Below, in pieces: positions 56,869 to 64,000 of a stretch of 64,000 nucleotides of DNA. Origin of the DNA: Mycolicibacterium neoaurum (GTDB taxonomy: Bacteria; Actinomycetota; Actinomycetes; Mycobacteriales; Mycobacteriaceae); NCBI RefSeq assembly GCF_036946495.1, contig NZ_JAQIIX010000002.1, positions 1,798,001 to 1,862,000 on the forward strand. Reading direction: 5' to 3'. A model generated the notes under the pieces. That model saw only the letters and a list, made by a program, of their open reading frames with translations. It had not been told where the DNA came from and made no database searches. A program made the position numbers and the translations under genes. Each line of letters begins with the position of its first letter. The first letter of the stretch is position 1.

Positions 56869-57372
56869 ATGATGGGAATCAATCAGCGCTCCAAGATCGT
56901 GATGTCCGATGAGGAGATCGCCGAGTTCATCGATCACAGTCGCACCGCCACCATGGCCACCGTGTTGCCCAACGGCCGTCCGCATCTGGTGGCCATGTGG
57001 TACGCCGTCCTGGACGGGGAGATCTGGTTCGAGACCAAGGCCAAATCGCAGAAGGCGGTCAACCTTCGACGCGACCCCACCATCACCGTGATGATCGAGG
57101 ACGGCCACACCTACGACACGCTGCGCGGTGTGTCGATCGACGGGACCGCGGAGATCATCGATGACCCGGAGACGAACATGCGCGTCGGGATCAGCGTGTG
57201 GGAGCGCTATACCGGGCCGTACTCCGAGGAGGTCAAACCGTTCGTCGAGCAGATGATGAACAACCGGGTATGCGTCCGCGTGGTGCCGGGGCGCACCCGC
57301 AGCTGGGATCACCGCAAGCTCGGCATGCCCGCAGTTCCGTTGGGCGGCAGCACCGCTCAGTACCTGGGTTAG
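56869..57372 (+). CDS. PPOX-class (FMN/F420-binding split-barrel) protein
   Basis: A 167-aa split-barrel flavin/deazaflavin-binding fold: SRTATMATVLPNGRPHLVAMWY (first strands), IWFETKAKSQKAVNLRRDP (phosphate-binding Lys/Arg region) and ITVMIEDGHTYDTLRGVSIDGTAEII. Such proteins in mycobacteria often use F420; the exact substrate is unknown. Start ATG 56869 (TTG 56866 and ATG 56872 are close alternatives), after an AAGGA. Its end overlaps the convergent thioesterase by 4 bp. Confidence 0.82.
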   Translation: MMGINQRSKIVMSDEEIAEFIDHSRTATMATVLPNGRPHLVAMWYAVLDGEIWFETKAKSQKAVNLRRDPTITVMIEDGHTYDTLRGVSIDGTAEIIDDPETNMRVGISVWERYTGPYSEEVKPFVEQMMNNRVCVRVVPGRTRSWDHRKLGMPAVPLGGSTAQYLG

Positions 57373-58166
57373 ACCGGCGGCGGTGCGAACCCAGGACTGA
57401 TCAGTGCGGTGGCGATCCCGCTGCCGATCGGGCCTGTCCGGTCGAACAGCGTCGCCGTTCCGGTGGCGACCCCGGCGTCGGCGTAGTGCGTCAGCGCGCT
57501 CAGGCCGATATCGGGGCCTTCCGGCAGCCGGCTCAGCGTCAGCGTGTAATCGGCATTGATGTACAGCAACCCGTCGGGTCCGAAGTGGGTCAGCGAGCTC
57601 ACCACATCACCGGCGATCGCGGCGTGGGCGAACGGTGTCATGGGCTGACCGTCGACCAGTGCGGCCACGGTGCGCAGCCACATGTGTTTCGGGCCGTGGT
57701 GCGCCCAGGCGCTCAGGTCGGTGCTGGTGCCCGCGCCGTGCGCGACGAACTGCATGGGCGCGTCGATGGGTGAACCATCGGGATCCGGCGGGGCGGGCAG
57801 GTCGACCGCAGTCGTCCAGATATGCGTGTCCGGTGCCGCCCCGCGACGTAGGTAGAGCACGCTGGCGCGTGCCACCGGCTGATCATCCTGCACCGCGGTC
57901 GCGTCGATCACGATGATCCGGCGGCCGGCCCGCACGGTGGCCGTGCCGACGGTGAGCGGGGCCAGCGCAGCCGGCCGGAAGAGGTCGACGGTCAGCCGGG
58001 CGGGCTGGAAGTCCGGGTTTCCGTGGTCGCGGTCGACGACGAAACCGAGCAGGCCACCGAGGATGTTGCCGCTGATGGTCTGGCCCCACGGGCCACGGGC
58101 GATGCTGGTGGGGGTGTAACGGTCACCCTCGGCGGTGAAATACGCGGCGGGCCTGGGGTTCGGCAC
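57369..58166 (-). CDS. Acyl-CoA thioesterase-like protein (TesB-type hotdog)
   Basis: A 265-aa protein with two hotdog-like halves: an N-terminal one (GPWGQTISGNILGGLLGFVV, then ARLTVDLFRPAALAPLTV) and a C-terminal one (MTPFAHAAIAGDVVSSLTHFG, then INADYTLTLSRLPEG). This is the thioesterase-family arrangement seen in many mycobacterial lipid genes. The substrate is unknown. Start ATG 58166, 5 bp after the GNAT gene, so likely one operon with GNAT and pirin. Confidence 0.78.
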   Translation of the reverse strand: MPNPRPAAYFTAEGDRYTPTSIARGPWGQTISGNILGGLLGFVVDRDHGNPDFQPARLTVDLFRPAALAPLTVGTATVRAGRRIIVIDATAVQDDQPVARASVLYLRRGAAPDTHIWTTAVDLPAPPDPDGSPIDAPMQFVAHGAGTSTDLSAWAHHGPKHMWLRTVAALVDGQPMTPFAHAAIAGDVVSSLTHFGPDGLLYINADYTLTLSRLPEGPDIGLSALTHYADAGVATGTATLFDRTGPIGSGIATALISPGFAPPPV

Positions 58167-58171
58167 GAACG

Positions 58172-58438
58172 CTAGGGATTCTTGGCCAGATACGCCGTCA
58201 CCATCGAGCAGTACGACTCGATCTGTAAGCCCGCTGCCCGGGTCGCCGCCACGGTCTCAGCGACCAGGTGGGTGCCCAGCCCCCGGCCGCCGAACGCGGG
58301 ATCGATCTCGGTGTGGGTGAACACCCGGACCCCGTCGCGATCGTGGAAGTCGATGAGACCCACCTGTCGCCCGTCCAGGGCGATGGTGAAGCGGTTGTCA
58401 CCGGGGGTCACCACGGCGGGGTGCTGTTCAGCGCTCAC
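58172..58438 (-). CDS. Small GNAT-type (YjdJ-like) acetyltransferase
   Basis: An 88-aa minimal acetyltransferase (Acetyltransf_CG type). The acetyl-CoA loop is PAFGGRGLGTHLVAE, and the sequence ends CSMVTAYLAKNP with a Cys in place for the family's CoA pocket. Start GTG 58438 (VSAEQHPAVVTPGDNRF), overlapping the pirin stop by 11 bp. A longer open frame up to 58567 is pirin shadow. Confidence 0.85.
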   Translation of the reverse strand: MSAEQHPAVVTPGDNRFTIALDGRQVGLIDFHDRDGVRVFTHTEIDPAFGGRGLGTHLVAETVAATRAAGLQIESYCSMVTAYLAKNP

Positions 58439-59384
58439 GGGGTTTGAGCCTAGTGCCGGGCATACCGGGGGCGGGCAGTCGGTCGACGGCGCCGCGGTAG
58501 CCGATGACCTCCCCGAACTGATCGGATCGGTCCTGCCACGCTTGCCGGTAGGCGACGATCTCGTCATGGCTTCGGCCGACGAAGTTCCACCACATCAGCA
58601 GTGCCTCGCCGAACGGCGGTCCGCCCAACAGGATCATCCGGGCCGGCTGCTCGCCGCCATTGACGATCGCCAGTCGATCAGTCCCGGGGGACTGATACGC
58701 CAGATCGGCCCGGGACAGGGCGGTCCCGTTGACCTCGACGGCACCTTCGTCGAGCAGCACGCCATGTTCGAAGGACGGGTCGACGGCCAGGCTGACGGTG
58801 GCTCGCGGCGCGATGTCCACCTGTGCACCCAGCAGCGGGGTGAAGGTGTGCACCGGTGAGCGGTCGCCGGCGAGCTCGCCGAGAAAGACCCGCACCGTCG
58901 CACCGTCGATCACGCGTGGTTCGGGTACGTGATGGGCGAAGTCCCGTGCGGTGTGCCGGTCGCCGTCGGGCAGGGCGACCCACAGCTGGACGCCGTGCAG
59001 GATCGTGGTCTCGGGTGTGGCCACCTCGGAATGGCAGATGCCGGCACCGGCCGTCATCAGGTTGAGCTCGCCGGGCCGCACCGCCGCGTGCACCCCGTTG
59101 CTGTCGCGATGCTCGATCTCACCGTCGAAAAGCCAACTGACGGTCTGTAATCCGGTATGCGGATGCGGGGGGACGTCCATTCCGGCGGACGTCCGGATGT
59201 CCTGCGGTCCGTAATGATCGGCGAAGCACCAGGCGCCGATCATGGAGCGTTGGCGCGACGGCAGCGTACGGCGCACTTTCATGGCTCGCGGCCCGCCGAG
59301 CGGCACCTCGCGAGCCTGCAGGATGCCCGTGAATGAGGAAGGGCGGCAGGCCACTTCGTCGGGAGCCGGATCGGCATTGCTCAT
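58428..59384 (-). CDS. Pirin family protein
   Basis: A 318-aa bicupin. The pirin signature and metal site are in DVPPHPHTGLQTVSWLFDGEIEHRDS (two His), with the third His and a Glu in GICHSEVATPE. C-terminal cupin and the family's GGPPFGEALLMWWNFVGRSHDEI signature follow. Pirins are variously quercetinase-like or regulatory; this role is not predictable. ATG 59384 is chosen from family start position; the frame is open to 59507. Confidence 0.9.
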   Translation of the reverse strand: MSNADPAPDEVACRPSSFTGILQAREVPLGGPRAMKVRRTLPSRQRSMIGAWCFADHYGPQDIRTSAGMDVPPHPHTGLQTVSWLFDGEIEHRDSNGVHAAVRPGELNLMTAGAGICHSEVATPETTILHGVQLWVALPDGDRHTARDFAHHVPEPRVIDGATVRVFLGELAGDRSPVHTFTPLLGAQVDIAPRATVSLAVDPSFEHGVLLDEGAVEVNGTALSRADLAYQSPGTDRLAIVNGGEQPARMILLGGPPFGEALLMWWNFVGRSHDEIVAYRQAWQDRSDQFGEVIGYRGAVDRLPAPGMPGTRLKPRER

Positions 59385-59555
59385 CGGGCCAAGCCTAGCG
59401 ATGGTTCGGGGACGGTGCCGGCATGTCGCCTCTCGGCAAGTGGTCGCTCGAAGCGACGATATTTCAGTGGTACCCGGGGCATGTCCGGCACCGTCGCAAC
59501 AGATCAACCGATCGCTGCGGCGCGGTATTCCATCGGCTGCCGATCGGGTGCCGCT

Positions 59556-59587
59556 CCCGCTGCCTGCCCCTCGTCGACGGCAGCGGG
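59556..59587 (-). terminator. Possible terminator after whiB5-like gene
   Basis: A 9-bp GC stem (CCCGCTGCC / GGCAGCGGG) with a 14-nt loop lies 11 bp past the whiB stop codon on the reverse strand. The loop is large and there is no T-tract, so support is modest. Confidence 0.4.
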
Positions 59588-59597
59588 AACGGCCCGT

Positions 59598-59888
59598 CTA
59601 GGCGGACTCGAGAAAGAGTCGACGCGCCCGCACCGGGTAACCGTTGCGCTCGGCCAGCGAGCGCAGTTGCTTGAGCGCGAACGTTCGGCCCCGACCGGCT
59701 TCGGGGATGACGATTCCCGCCCACAGCCCCTCGGCCCGCGGAAGTTCGCACGCCTCCCGCGCGCAGGCCCACCGGCGCGGGCACATCCGGCACACCGCCT
59801 TGGCATCCTCGTCGGCGGTGATGGTCCAGCGTTCCGGATCGCGGGTGCATTCGCCGATCGGCAGTCCGTCCAGGCCCAGTGCGTTCAT
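59598..59888 (-). CDS. whiB5: WhiB-family iron-sulfur regulator, WhiB5-like
   Basis: A 96-aa Wbl protein. The four cluster cysteines are Cys14, Cys33, Cys36 and Cys42 (CxxC plus spacing), followed by the turn GLWAG (54-58) and a basic C-terminal segment GRGRTFALKQLRSLAER for DNA contact. Wbl proteins bind 4Fe-4S and partner SigA to control transcription. The neighbouring Rv0023-like gene supports the WhiB5 (Rv0022c) assignment. Start ATG 59888, with AGGAGACACC upstream. Confidence 0.85.
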   Translation of the reverse strand: MNALGLDGLPIGECTRDPERWTITADEDAKAVCRMCPRRWACAREACELPRAEGLWAGIVIPEAGRGRTFALKQLRSLAERNGYPVRARRLFLESA

Positions 59889-60199
59889 GGTGTCTCCTCG
59901 TGCGGCGGCGGCTCGGGTGCCGCGATGCCGACGAATCTAAAGCAGAAACCGTAGCGATGCAACAGTTTGTTCGGCGAAGCTGCAGCGGTGCGCTATCGCA
60001 TTCCCGATGGCAGGAGATGGAAGGCGCAGTTCTAGGCATTTTTTGAGGATGCTGCTAAAAACCGCGTGCAACGGTTTGTCTGTCGCATTGATTCGGTAGT
60101 GTGGCAGCGGTGCAGCCCTACTCGCACCCCTAGCCATAGCAGTGCTACGGCTTTGGCTACGATCAGCCCACCCACCTCGGGGATCAGAAGGGATATGGC
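59889..60199. promoter_or_regulatory. Divergent whiB5/regulator intergenic region
   Basis: A 311-bp non-coding interval with relatively AT-rich patches (ATTTTTTGAGGATGCTGCTAA). It contains a 12-bp direct repeat with one mismatch, GCAACAGTTTGT (59959-59970) and GCAACGGTTTGT (60068-60079), each followed downstream by GCAGCGGTGC (59982-59991 and 60104-60113). These may be binding sites of one of the two flanking regulators. Confidence 0.55.
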
Positions 60200-60922
60200 G
60201 TGGTCGAGACCGGGAACGGCGAGCCTGCCGAAGACCCCGGCATGGTCCGGGCGGGCGCCGCCGCGGCCGCTCGTCGTCGCGAACTCAACGTCAGCCAACG
60301 CCGGCTCGCGGCAGATGGCGTCATCAACGCCGGTGCGTTGATCGCGTTCGAGAAGGGACGCAGCTGGCCCCGCCTGGCCACCCGCACCAAGCTCGAGTCC
60401 GTCCTGCAATGGCCGCACGGCACCATCGAACGCATCCGTCGGGGCGAGCCGGCGACCCCGGCGGCGCCCGCACGCCCACAGGCCCCCGCGTCCGATGAGC
60501 TGCCGTTGATCGCACAGGCCGTCGTCGCGGCGGCGAACACCTTTGCCGGCAGTATCGACGCATTACCGCCTGTCACCGACCCCGGGTTCACCGGCCGGGC
60601 CACCGCGATCCTGTCCGACCTGCGTCAGCTCGAGGCGGTCGCGGCCCGGGCGGCCCGCATCCAGCTGACCCCCGAGCTGATCAGGGCGTTGAGTGGGGTA
60701 CGAGGCCGGATCGACCAGCTGACCCTGCGGGCCGCCGAGGCCCCGTCGGCAACGCTGGGCCAGCGGTTGTACGCCGCGCGACGTCGCGCCAACCTGACCG
60801 TCAGCGAAACCGCCCTGGCCGCCGGTGTGTCCGACGATGTCATCGTCGGAACCGAGGCCGAGCAGCCGCCGACCGAGGCCGAGATCACCGCCATCGAGGC
60901 CCTGATGGCCCAGATCGACTGA
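60200..60922 (+). CDS. Helix-turn-helix transcriptional regulator (Rv0023-like)
   Basis: A 240-aa protein with two XRE-like helix-turn-helix segments: one near the N-terminus (AAARRRELNVSQRRLAADG, residues about 22-75) and one near the C-terminus (QRLYAARRRANLTVSETALA, about 190-235). The central region is helical and Ala-rich. Start GTG 60200, with AGAAGGG upstream. It is divergent from whiB5 as Rv0023 is from Rv0022c. The regulon is unknown. Confidence 0.8.
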   Translation: MVETGNGEPAEDPGMVRAGAAAAARRRELNVSQRRLAADGVINAGALIAFEKGRSWPRLATRTKLESVLQWPHGTIERIRRGEPATPAAPARPQAPASDELPLIAQAVVAAANTFAGSIDALPPVTDPGFTGRATAILSDLRQLEAVAARAARIQLTPELIRALSGVRGRIDQLTLRAAEAPSATLGQRLYAARRRANLTVSETALAAGVSDDVIVGTEAEQPPTEAEITAIEALMAQID

Positions 60923-60934
60923 GCCGAGCTCGGC

Positions 60935-62071
60935 TCAGAAACGCTCGCGGTGCCGATCATCGCTGGTGGGAAAGTGCGCGGCCAGTGCGGCGGCGATCTC
61001 GACGAACTTTCGCCGGGTCGGTGCGGACATCGTGGCGGTGCCTGCGATCACGCCACCGGGACGCAGATGAGGGTCGAACGGCACCTCCACGACGGCCTGA
61101 CCCTGCCCGGCGAACTGCTGGGCGAGGATGGTGCGCGTCCGCTTGTCGGCGTGACCGTCGGAATCGTTGAGCACCACCACCGTGCGCTGCAGCAGCCCGG
61201 TCAGTCCCCGCGCGGCCAGCCAGTCCATGGTCTGGCCCGCCGCCGCGGCACCGTCGACCCACGGCGAGGACACCACGATCAAGGCGTCCAGGTCACGCAG
61301 CACCTCCTGGGTCACCGGACTGTCCATCGTGGAACTGCAGTCGATGATCGAGATGGAGAAGTGCCGGTCCAGCCGGGAGGTGGCCTCCCGGTAGATCGCC
61401 GGATCCAGAACCCGCCGCCGCGCCGGTGTCGCCTCACCAGCCAGCACGAACAGGCCCGCGGCATTGTGGCCCACCCGCCCGCGGATATCGGCGAAGGTCT
61501 CCAGGTGCTCGTCGGCGGCAAGCTCCCAGTAGGACCCGACGGCCCGCGGATCCACCCGGCTGCCGAGCTTGCCGAACGCCGTGTCCGCGTCGACGGCCAC
61601 CACCCGATCGTCCTGGCGCAGTTCGGCCAGCACCGAGCCCACACTGGCAGACACCGTCGTCTTACCCACGCCACCCTTGCCCAGCACACCGATCTTGTAG
61701 TGGCCGCGCAGCGCACCGCGGATCCTGGCCTCGAGTTCGGCATCGCGGCGCTCATCGGGTGACGGCCCGAGGTTGATCAGCCCGAACGAGGCCCGCAAAA
61801 CCAGCCGGCGCCAACCGCGTCCCGGTGCGGGCTTGGTGCTGGGAACCAGTTCTGCCACCGGTATCCGCTCGGCGTAGGAGGCGGGCGGTTGCGGCGGCTG
61901 CTGACCGGTCCACGGTGGTGGCGCGTAGGGCGGCCGGTGGGGAGCGCCGGCAGGCGGGACCGTCCGTGGCGGTTGCGGCCAGGGCGGTGCAACCTGGCGC
62001 TGCGCGGGGATGGGGCCGGTCGCCGCAGCATCACCGGCCTGACGGCGCAGCGTGTCATCGCGGTCGGTCAA
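60935..62071 (-). CDS. MinD/ParA-like P-loop ATPase with Pro-rich N-terminus (EspI-like)
   Basis: A 378-aa protein. Residues 1-80 are Pro/Gln/Ala-rich. From about 120 the MinD-like domain shows the deviant Walker A GVLGKGGVGKTT, VVAVDADTAFG, SIIDCSSTMDS and VVVLNDSDGH. EspI of ESX-1 has the same Pro-rich plus P-loop build, and the gene lies divergent to espG1, so an ESX-1 accessory role is likely. The start is TTG 62071 with AGGAGAAC upstream; the open frame to 62236 is not protein-like. This is inferred, not diagnostic. Confidence 0.78.
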   Translation of the reverse strand: MTDRDDTLRRQAGDAAATGPIPAQRQVAPPWPQPPRTVPPAGAPHRPPYAPPPWTGQQPPQPPASYAERIPVAELVPSTKPAPGRGWRRLVLRASFGLINLGPSPDERRDAELEARIRGALRGHYKIGVLGKGGVGKTTVSASVGSVLAELRQDDRVVAVDADTAFGKLGSRVDPRAVGSYWELAADEHLETFADIRGRVGHNAAGLFVLAGEATPARRRVLDPAIYREATSRLDRHFSISIIDCSSTMDSPVTQEVLRDLDALIVVSSPWVDGAAAAGQTMDWLAARGLTGLLQRTVVVLNDSDGHADKRTRTILAQQFAGQGQAVVEVPFDPHLRPGGVIAGTATMSAPTRRKFVEIAAALAAHFPTSDDRHRERF

Positions 62072-62329
62072 GGCGTTCTCCTCGTTCGATGTACTCCCAG
62101 TATCGACCACCGCCGCGTCATGGCCCGTGTGGATCCGGCCGCCATCACCGTGCCCACGGCACGGGGTGTGGCCTGCCAAAATTCGTGCATCTGGGGTACT
62201 CCGGGCGCTGCTAGGGTCGGGTGGGCAAACACGCACTTGGCCGGTTTTCGGGCTGAATCCGCCGGATACGGTCCGCGTGGGCCGTCACGACGCGACGATG
62301 GTTCTCCGAGGGGGAGGGGGATGTAGCCG

Positions 62330-63184
62330 ATGACAAGTTCTTTCGCCGGACACGGTGAACCCACGCACTATGACGACGTGGTCGCCGTCGAGGTCACGAT
62401 CGACGGCATGCTCGTCATCGCCGATCGGCTCCAGCTCGAGGAGTTCCCGCCCGCCCTCGGAATTCGGCCCAACATCCCGCAGCCCGACCTTCGGGAGAAG
62501 GTGTGGGACCAGGTCGCCCGCGATCTCACCGAGCAGGGCGTGCTCGATGCGTTCGGTGCACCGCATCCGGAAGTGGCGGCGATGACCGACACGTTGTCGC
62601 GGCCCGACCGCACGCTGGAATGCCGATGGTGGCGCCGTGACGTCGGCGGCAAGATGGTCCGGTTCGTCGTGTGCCGCAAAGGTGATCGCCACGTCATCGC
62701 CGCCCGCGACGGTGACATGCTGGTACTGCAACGGGTGGCGCCGCAGGTCGGACTGGCGGGCATGGTCACTGCGGTGCTCGGTCCCGCCGAGCCGGCAGAT
62801 GTCGAGCCGATGACGGGGGTGACGGCCCGGCTGGCCGAATCGCGGACGCCCAATCAGCTGTCCCAGTTCGGGATCTCACCCGCCTCGGCGCGCACCTACG
62901 CCGACGCGACGGCCAACCCGAACAGCTGGGTGGAGATCACCGCCGCAGAGCGCCATTCCGGCGGCACGTACACCCAAGCCGATGTCGCTGCCGGCGTGCT
63001 GGATTCGGCGCAGGGGCGCATCGTGTCGATCCCGCGCAAGGTCAACGGTGAGCTCTACGGAAGTTTCCTGGCCGGTACCCAGGACAATCTCCAGCGCGCG
63101 TTGGACGGCCTGATGTCCTTCCTGCCCGCCGGAGCCTGGTTCGAGGCCAAGGTCGAGCCGACCTACTACGACGACGGAGACTGA
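62330..63184 (+). CDS. espG1: ESX-1 secretion-associated chaperone EspG
   Basis: EspG proteins are cytosolic chaperones that bind PE/PPE substrates and release them at the secretion machine. The 284-aa sequence has the family N-terminus (VVAVEVTIDGMLVIADRLQLEEFPPALGI), the QVGLAGMVTAVLGPAEPADVEPMTG middle and a C-terminal VNGELYGSFLAGTQDNLQRALDG segment. It starts with ATG 62330 after a GGGGGAGG-rich leader and leads into espH-eccA1, the ESX-1 order. The 258-bp gap upstream of it must hold promoters for it and the divergent ATPase gene. Confidence 0.87.
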   Translation: MTSSFAGHGEPTHYDDVVAVEVTIDGMLVIADRLQLEEFPPALGIRPNIPQPDLREKVWDQVARDLTEQGVLDAFGAPHPEVAAMTDTLSRPDRTLECRWWRRDVGGKMVRFVVCRKGDRHVIAARDGDMLVLQRVAPQVGLAGMVTAVLGPAEPADVEPMTGVTARLAESRTPNQLSQFGISPASARTYADATANPNSWVEITAAERHSGGTYTQADVAAGVLDSAQGRIVSIPRKVNGELYGSFLAGTQDNLQRALDGLMSFLPAGAWFEAKVEPTYYDDGD

Positions 63185-63192
63185 GCACCTTC

Positions 63193-63705
63193 ATGACGGG
63201 CAACCAGCCCTTTGACGATGACGACGAGGTCGATACCGAGGACGGGGCGGACATCGGTAGCGGCCTCGCCGCGTTCGACGACATCTTCGACGTCCCGGCG
63301 CCGCACTCAGACCCCGAGCTCGATGCCTTCGGACCGGACTTCGGCACCCCCGAGCCCGCGGCGGGTGAGCCGCTGTTCACGGTGACCAACCCGCCGGGCA
63401 CCGTCACCGTCTCGGCATTGCTCGACGGCCGCATCCACCGCATCGAACTGTCGCCGGAGGCGACCGCCGAGGCCGATTCGGAGGACCAACTGGCCGGCGA
63501 GATCGTCGTCATCGCCGACCTGGCCCACCAGCAGGCGCGCTCTGCGCAGTTCTCCTACGTCCTCGAAGGGATGCAGGATCATGGTCACGACGCGACGGAA
63601 ACACGTGACTTCTTGACCCGTAGCGTGGGGCTGCCCTCCCCGGAACAGGCCGATGCCGCCCGGGCACAGATCTTTGCGACCAGGTATGCAGGTGACCATG
63701 AGTGA
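63193..63705 (+). CDS. espH: ESX-1 secretion-associated protein EspH
   Basis: A 170-aa protein: a very acidic N-terminus (FDDDDEVDTEDGADIGS), then a YbaB-like small domain (residues about 55-165, TVTVSALLDGRIHRIELSPEAT and LAGEIVVIADLAHQQARSAQ). It matches Rv3867/EspH, which is encoded between espG1 and eccA1. The role in ESX-1 is poorly defined; it has been linked to secretion of Esp proteins. Start ATG 63193, 8 bp after espG1; its end overlaps eccA by 8 bp. Confidence 0.86.
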   Translation: MTGNQPFDDDDEVDTEDGADIGSGLAAFDDIFDVPAPHSDPELDAFGPDFGTPEPAAGEPLFTVTNPPGTVTVSALLDGRIHRIELSPEATAEADSEDQLAGEIVVIADLAHQQARSAQFSYVLEGMQDHGHDATETRDFLTRSVGLPSPEQADAARAQIFATRYAGDHE

Positions 63706-64000
63706 TCACCTGGTAGCCCTCTTCGGCTCGGCGGTCGGCATGCTGCCCAGCGCTCCCGCCCGTTCCCTGGAACTGTTCACCGAGATCACCTCGGCGGACG
63801 AGACGGCATGCGACGCGTGGGTGGGTCGGATCCGCTGCGGTGACTCCGACCGGGCAACGCTGTTCCGGGCATGGTTCTCGCGGAACAACTTCGGGCAGCT
63901 GGCCGGCGCTGCCGAGATATCGATGAACAGTGTGGGGGCACGCATCCCCATCGGCGGGATGTTCGGTGACATCACCTATCCCGTCAACTCACCGCTGGCG
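63698..64000 (+). CDS. eccA1: ESX-1 type VII secretion AAA+ ATPase EccA (partial)
   Basis: The ATG at 63698 opens MSDHLVALFGSAVGMLPSAP, then CDAWVGRIRCGDSDRATLFRAW and ARIPIGGMFGDITYPV, the N-terminal tetratricopeptide-like domain of EccA1 (Rv3868). 101 codons are present and the rest, including the AAA+ domain, lies beyond the window. It overlaps espH by 8 bp. EccA is the cytosolic ATPase that assists substrate and chaperone handling. Confidence 0.92.
   Translation, partial: MSDHLVALFGSAVGMLPSAPARSLELFTEITSADETACDAWVGRIRCGDSDRATLFRAWFSRNNFGQLAGAAEISMNSVGARIPIGGMFGDITYPVNSPLA

Overview
The window is an actinobacterial chromosome segment spanning the replication origin. Gene order and protein sequences identify a mycobacterium: rnpA-rpmH | dnaA | oriC | dnaN-gnd-recF-dciA | gyrB-gyrA, then the cwsA-ppiA, crgA and fhaA-fhaB-pstP-rodA-pbpA-pknA-pknB blocks, in the order known from M. 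tuberculosis (Rv0001 to Rv0020c). An ESX-1 type VII secretion operon begins right after a whiB5/Rv0023-like pair. M. tuberculosis has ESX-1 on the other side of the origin, so this layout, together with aac(2')-I and furA-katG nearby, suggests a rapid grower of the Mycolicibacterium type. That placement is an inference.

Layout. 1-12.9 kb: replication initiation, clamp, repair and gyrase core with the oriC intergenic region (2602-3188). 13-19.6 kb: tRNA-Ile and tRNA-Ala with a tiny ORF between them, an MmpS-like lipoprotein, a sulfatase, and the growth and division genes cwsA, ppiA, crgA and trpG. 19.6-29.2 kb: the Ser/Thr phosphosignalling and elongation operon, run together by 4-bp overlaps. 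29.45 kb: tRNA-Leu(CAG), which marks the edge of an accessory region.

29.8-41.0 kb is a phage-defence island that I read as a class-2 DISARM-like system. It holds a 5-cytosine methyltransferase (DrmMII-like), two genes of unknown fold where DrmE would be, a NERD-nuclease/UvrD-type helicase, a DrmA-type helicase, a DrmB (DUF1998) protein and, convergently, a Vsr endonuclease. No DrmC phospholipase-D gene is visible. The DrmA gene is split by one extra base in a C7 run at 37417-37423. A decayed IS3-family element (41217-42468) and a PGRS-type glycine-rich gene that lacks a PE domain close the accessory stretch.

44.5-59.9 kb is a mosaic of ordinary mycobacterial accessory genes: a CPBP protease, aminoglycoside 2'-N-acetyltransferase, an EspC-like ESX protein, a GAP exporter, a GGDEF protein, a TetR pair with a clear palindromic operator, a lipase, a bacterial ionotropic-glutamate-receptor-like channel, furA-katG with a leaderless promoter, a DUF808 protein, a PPOX protein, a thioesterase and a pirin. 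59.6-64 kb: whiB5-like, the Rv0023-like regulator, a MinD/EspI-like ATPase, then espG1-espH-eccA1, the start of ESX-1, which is cut by the window end.
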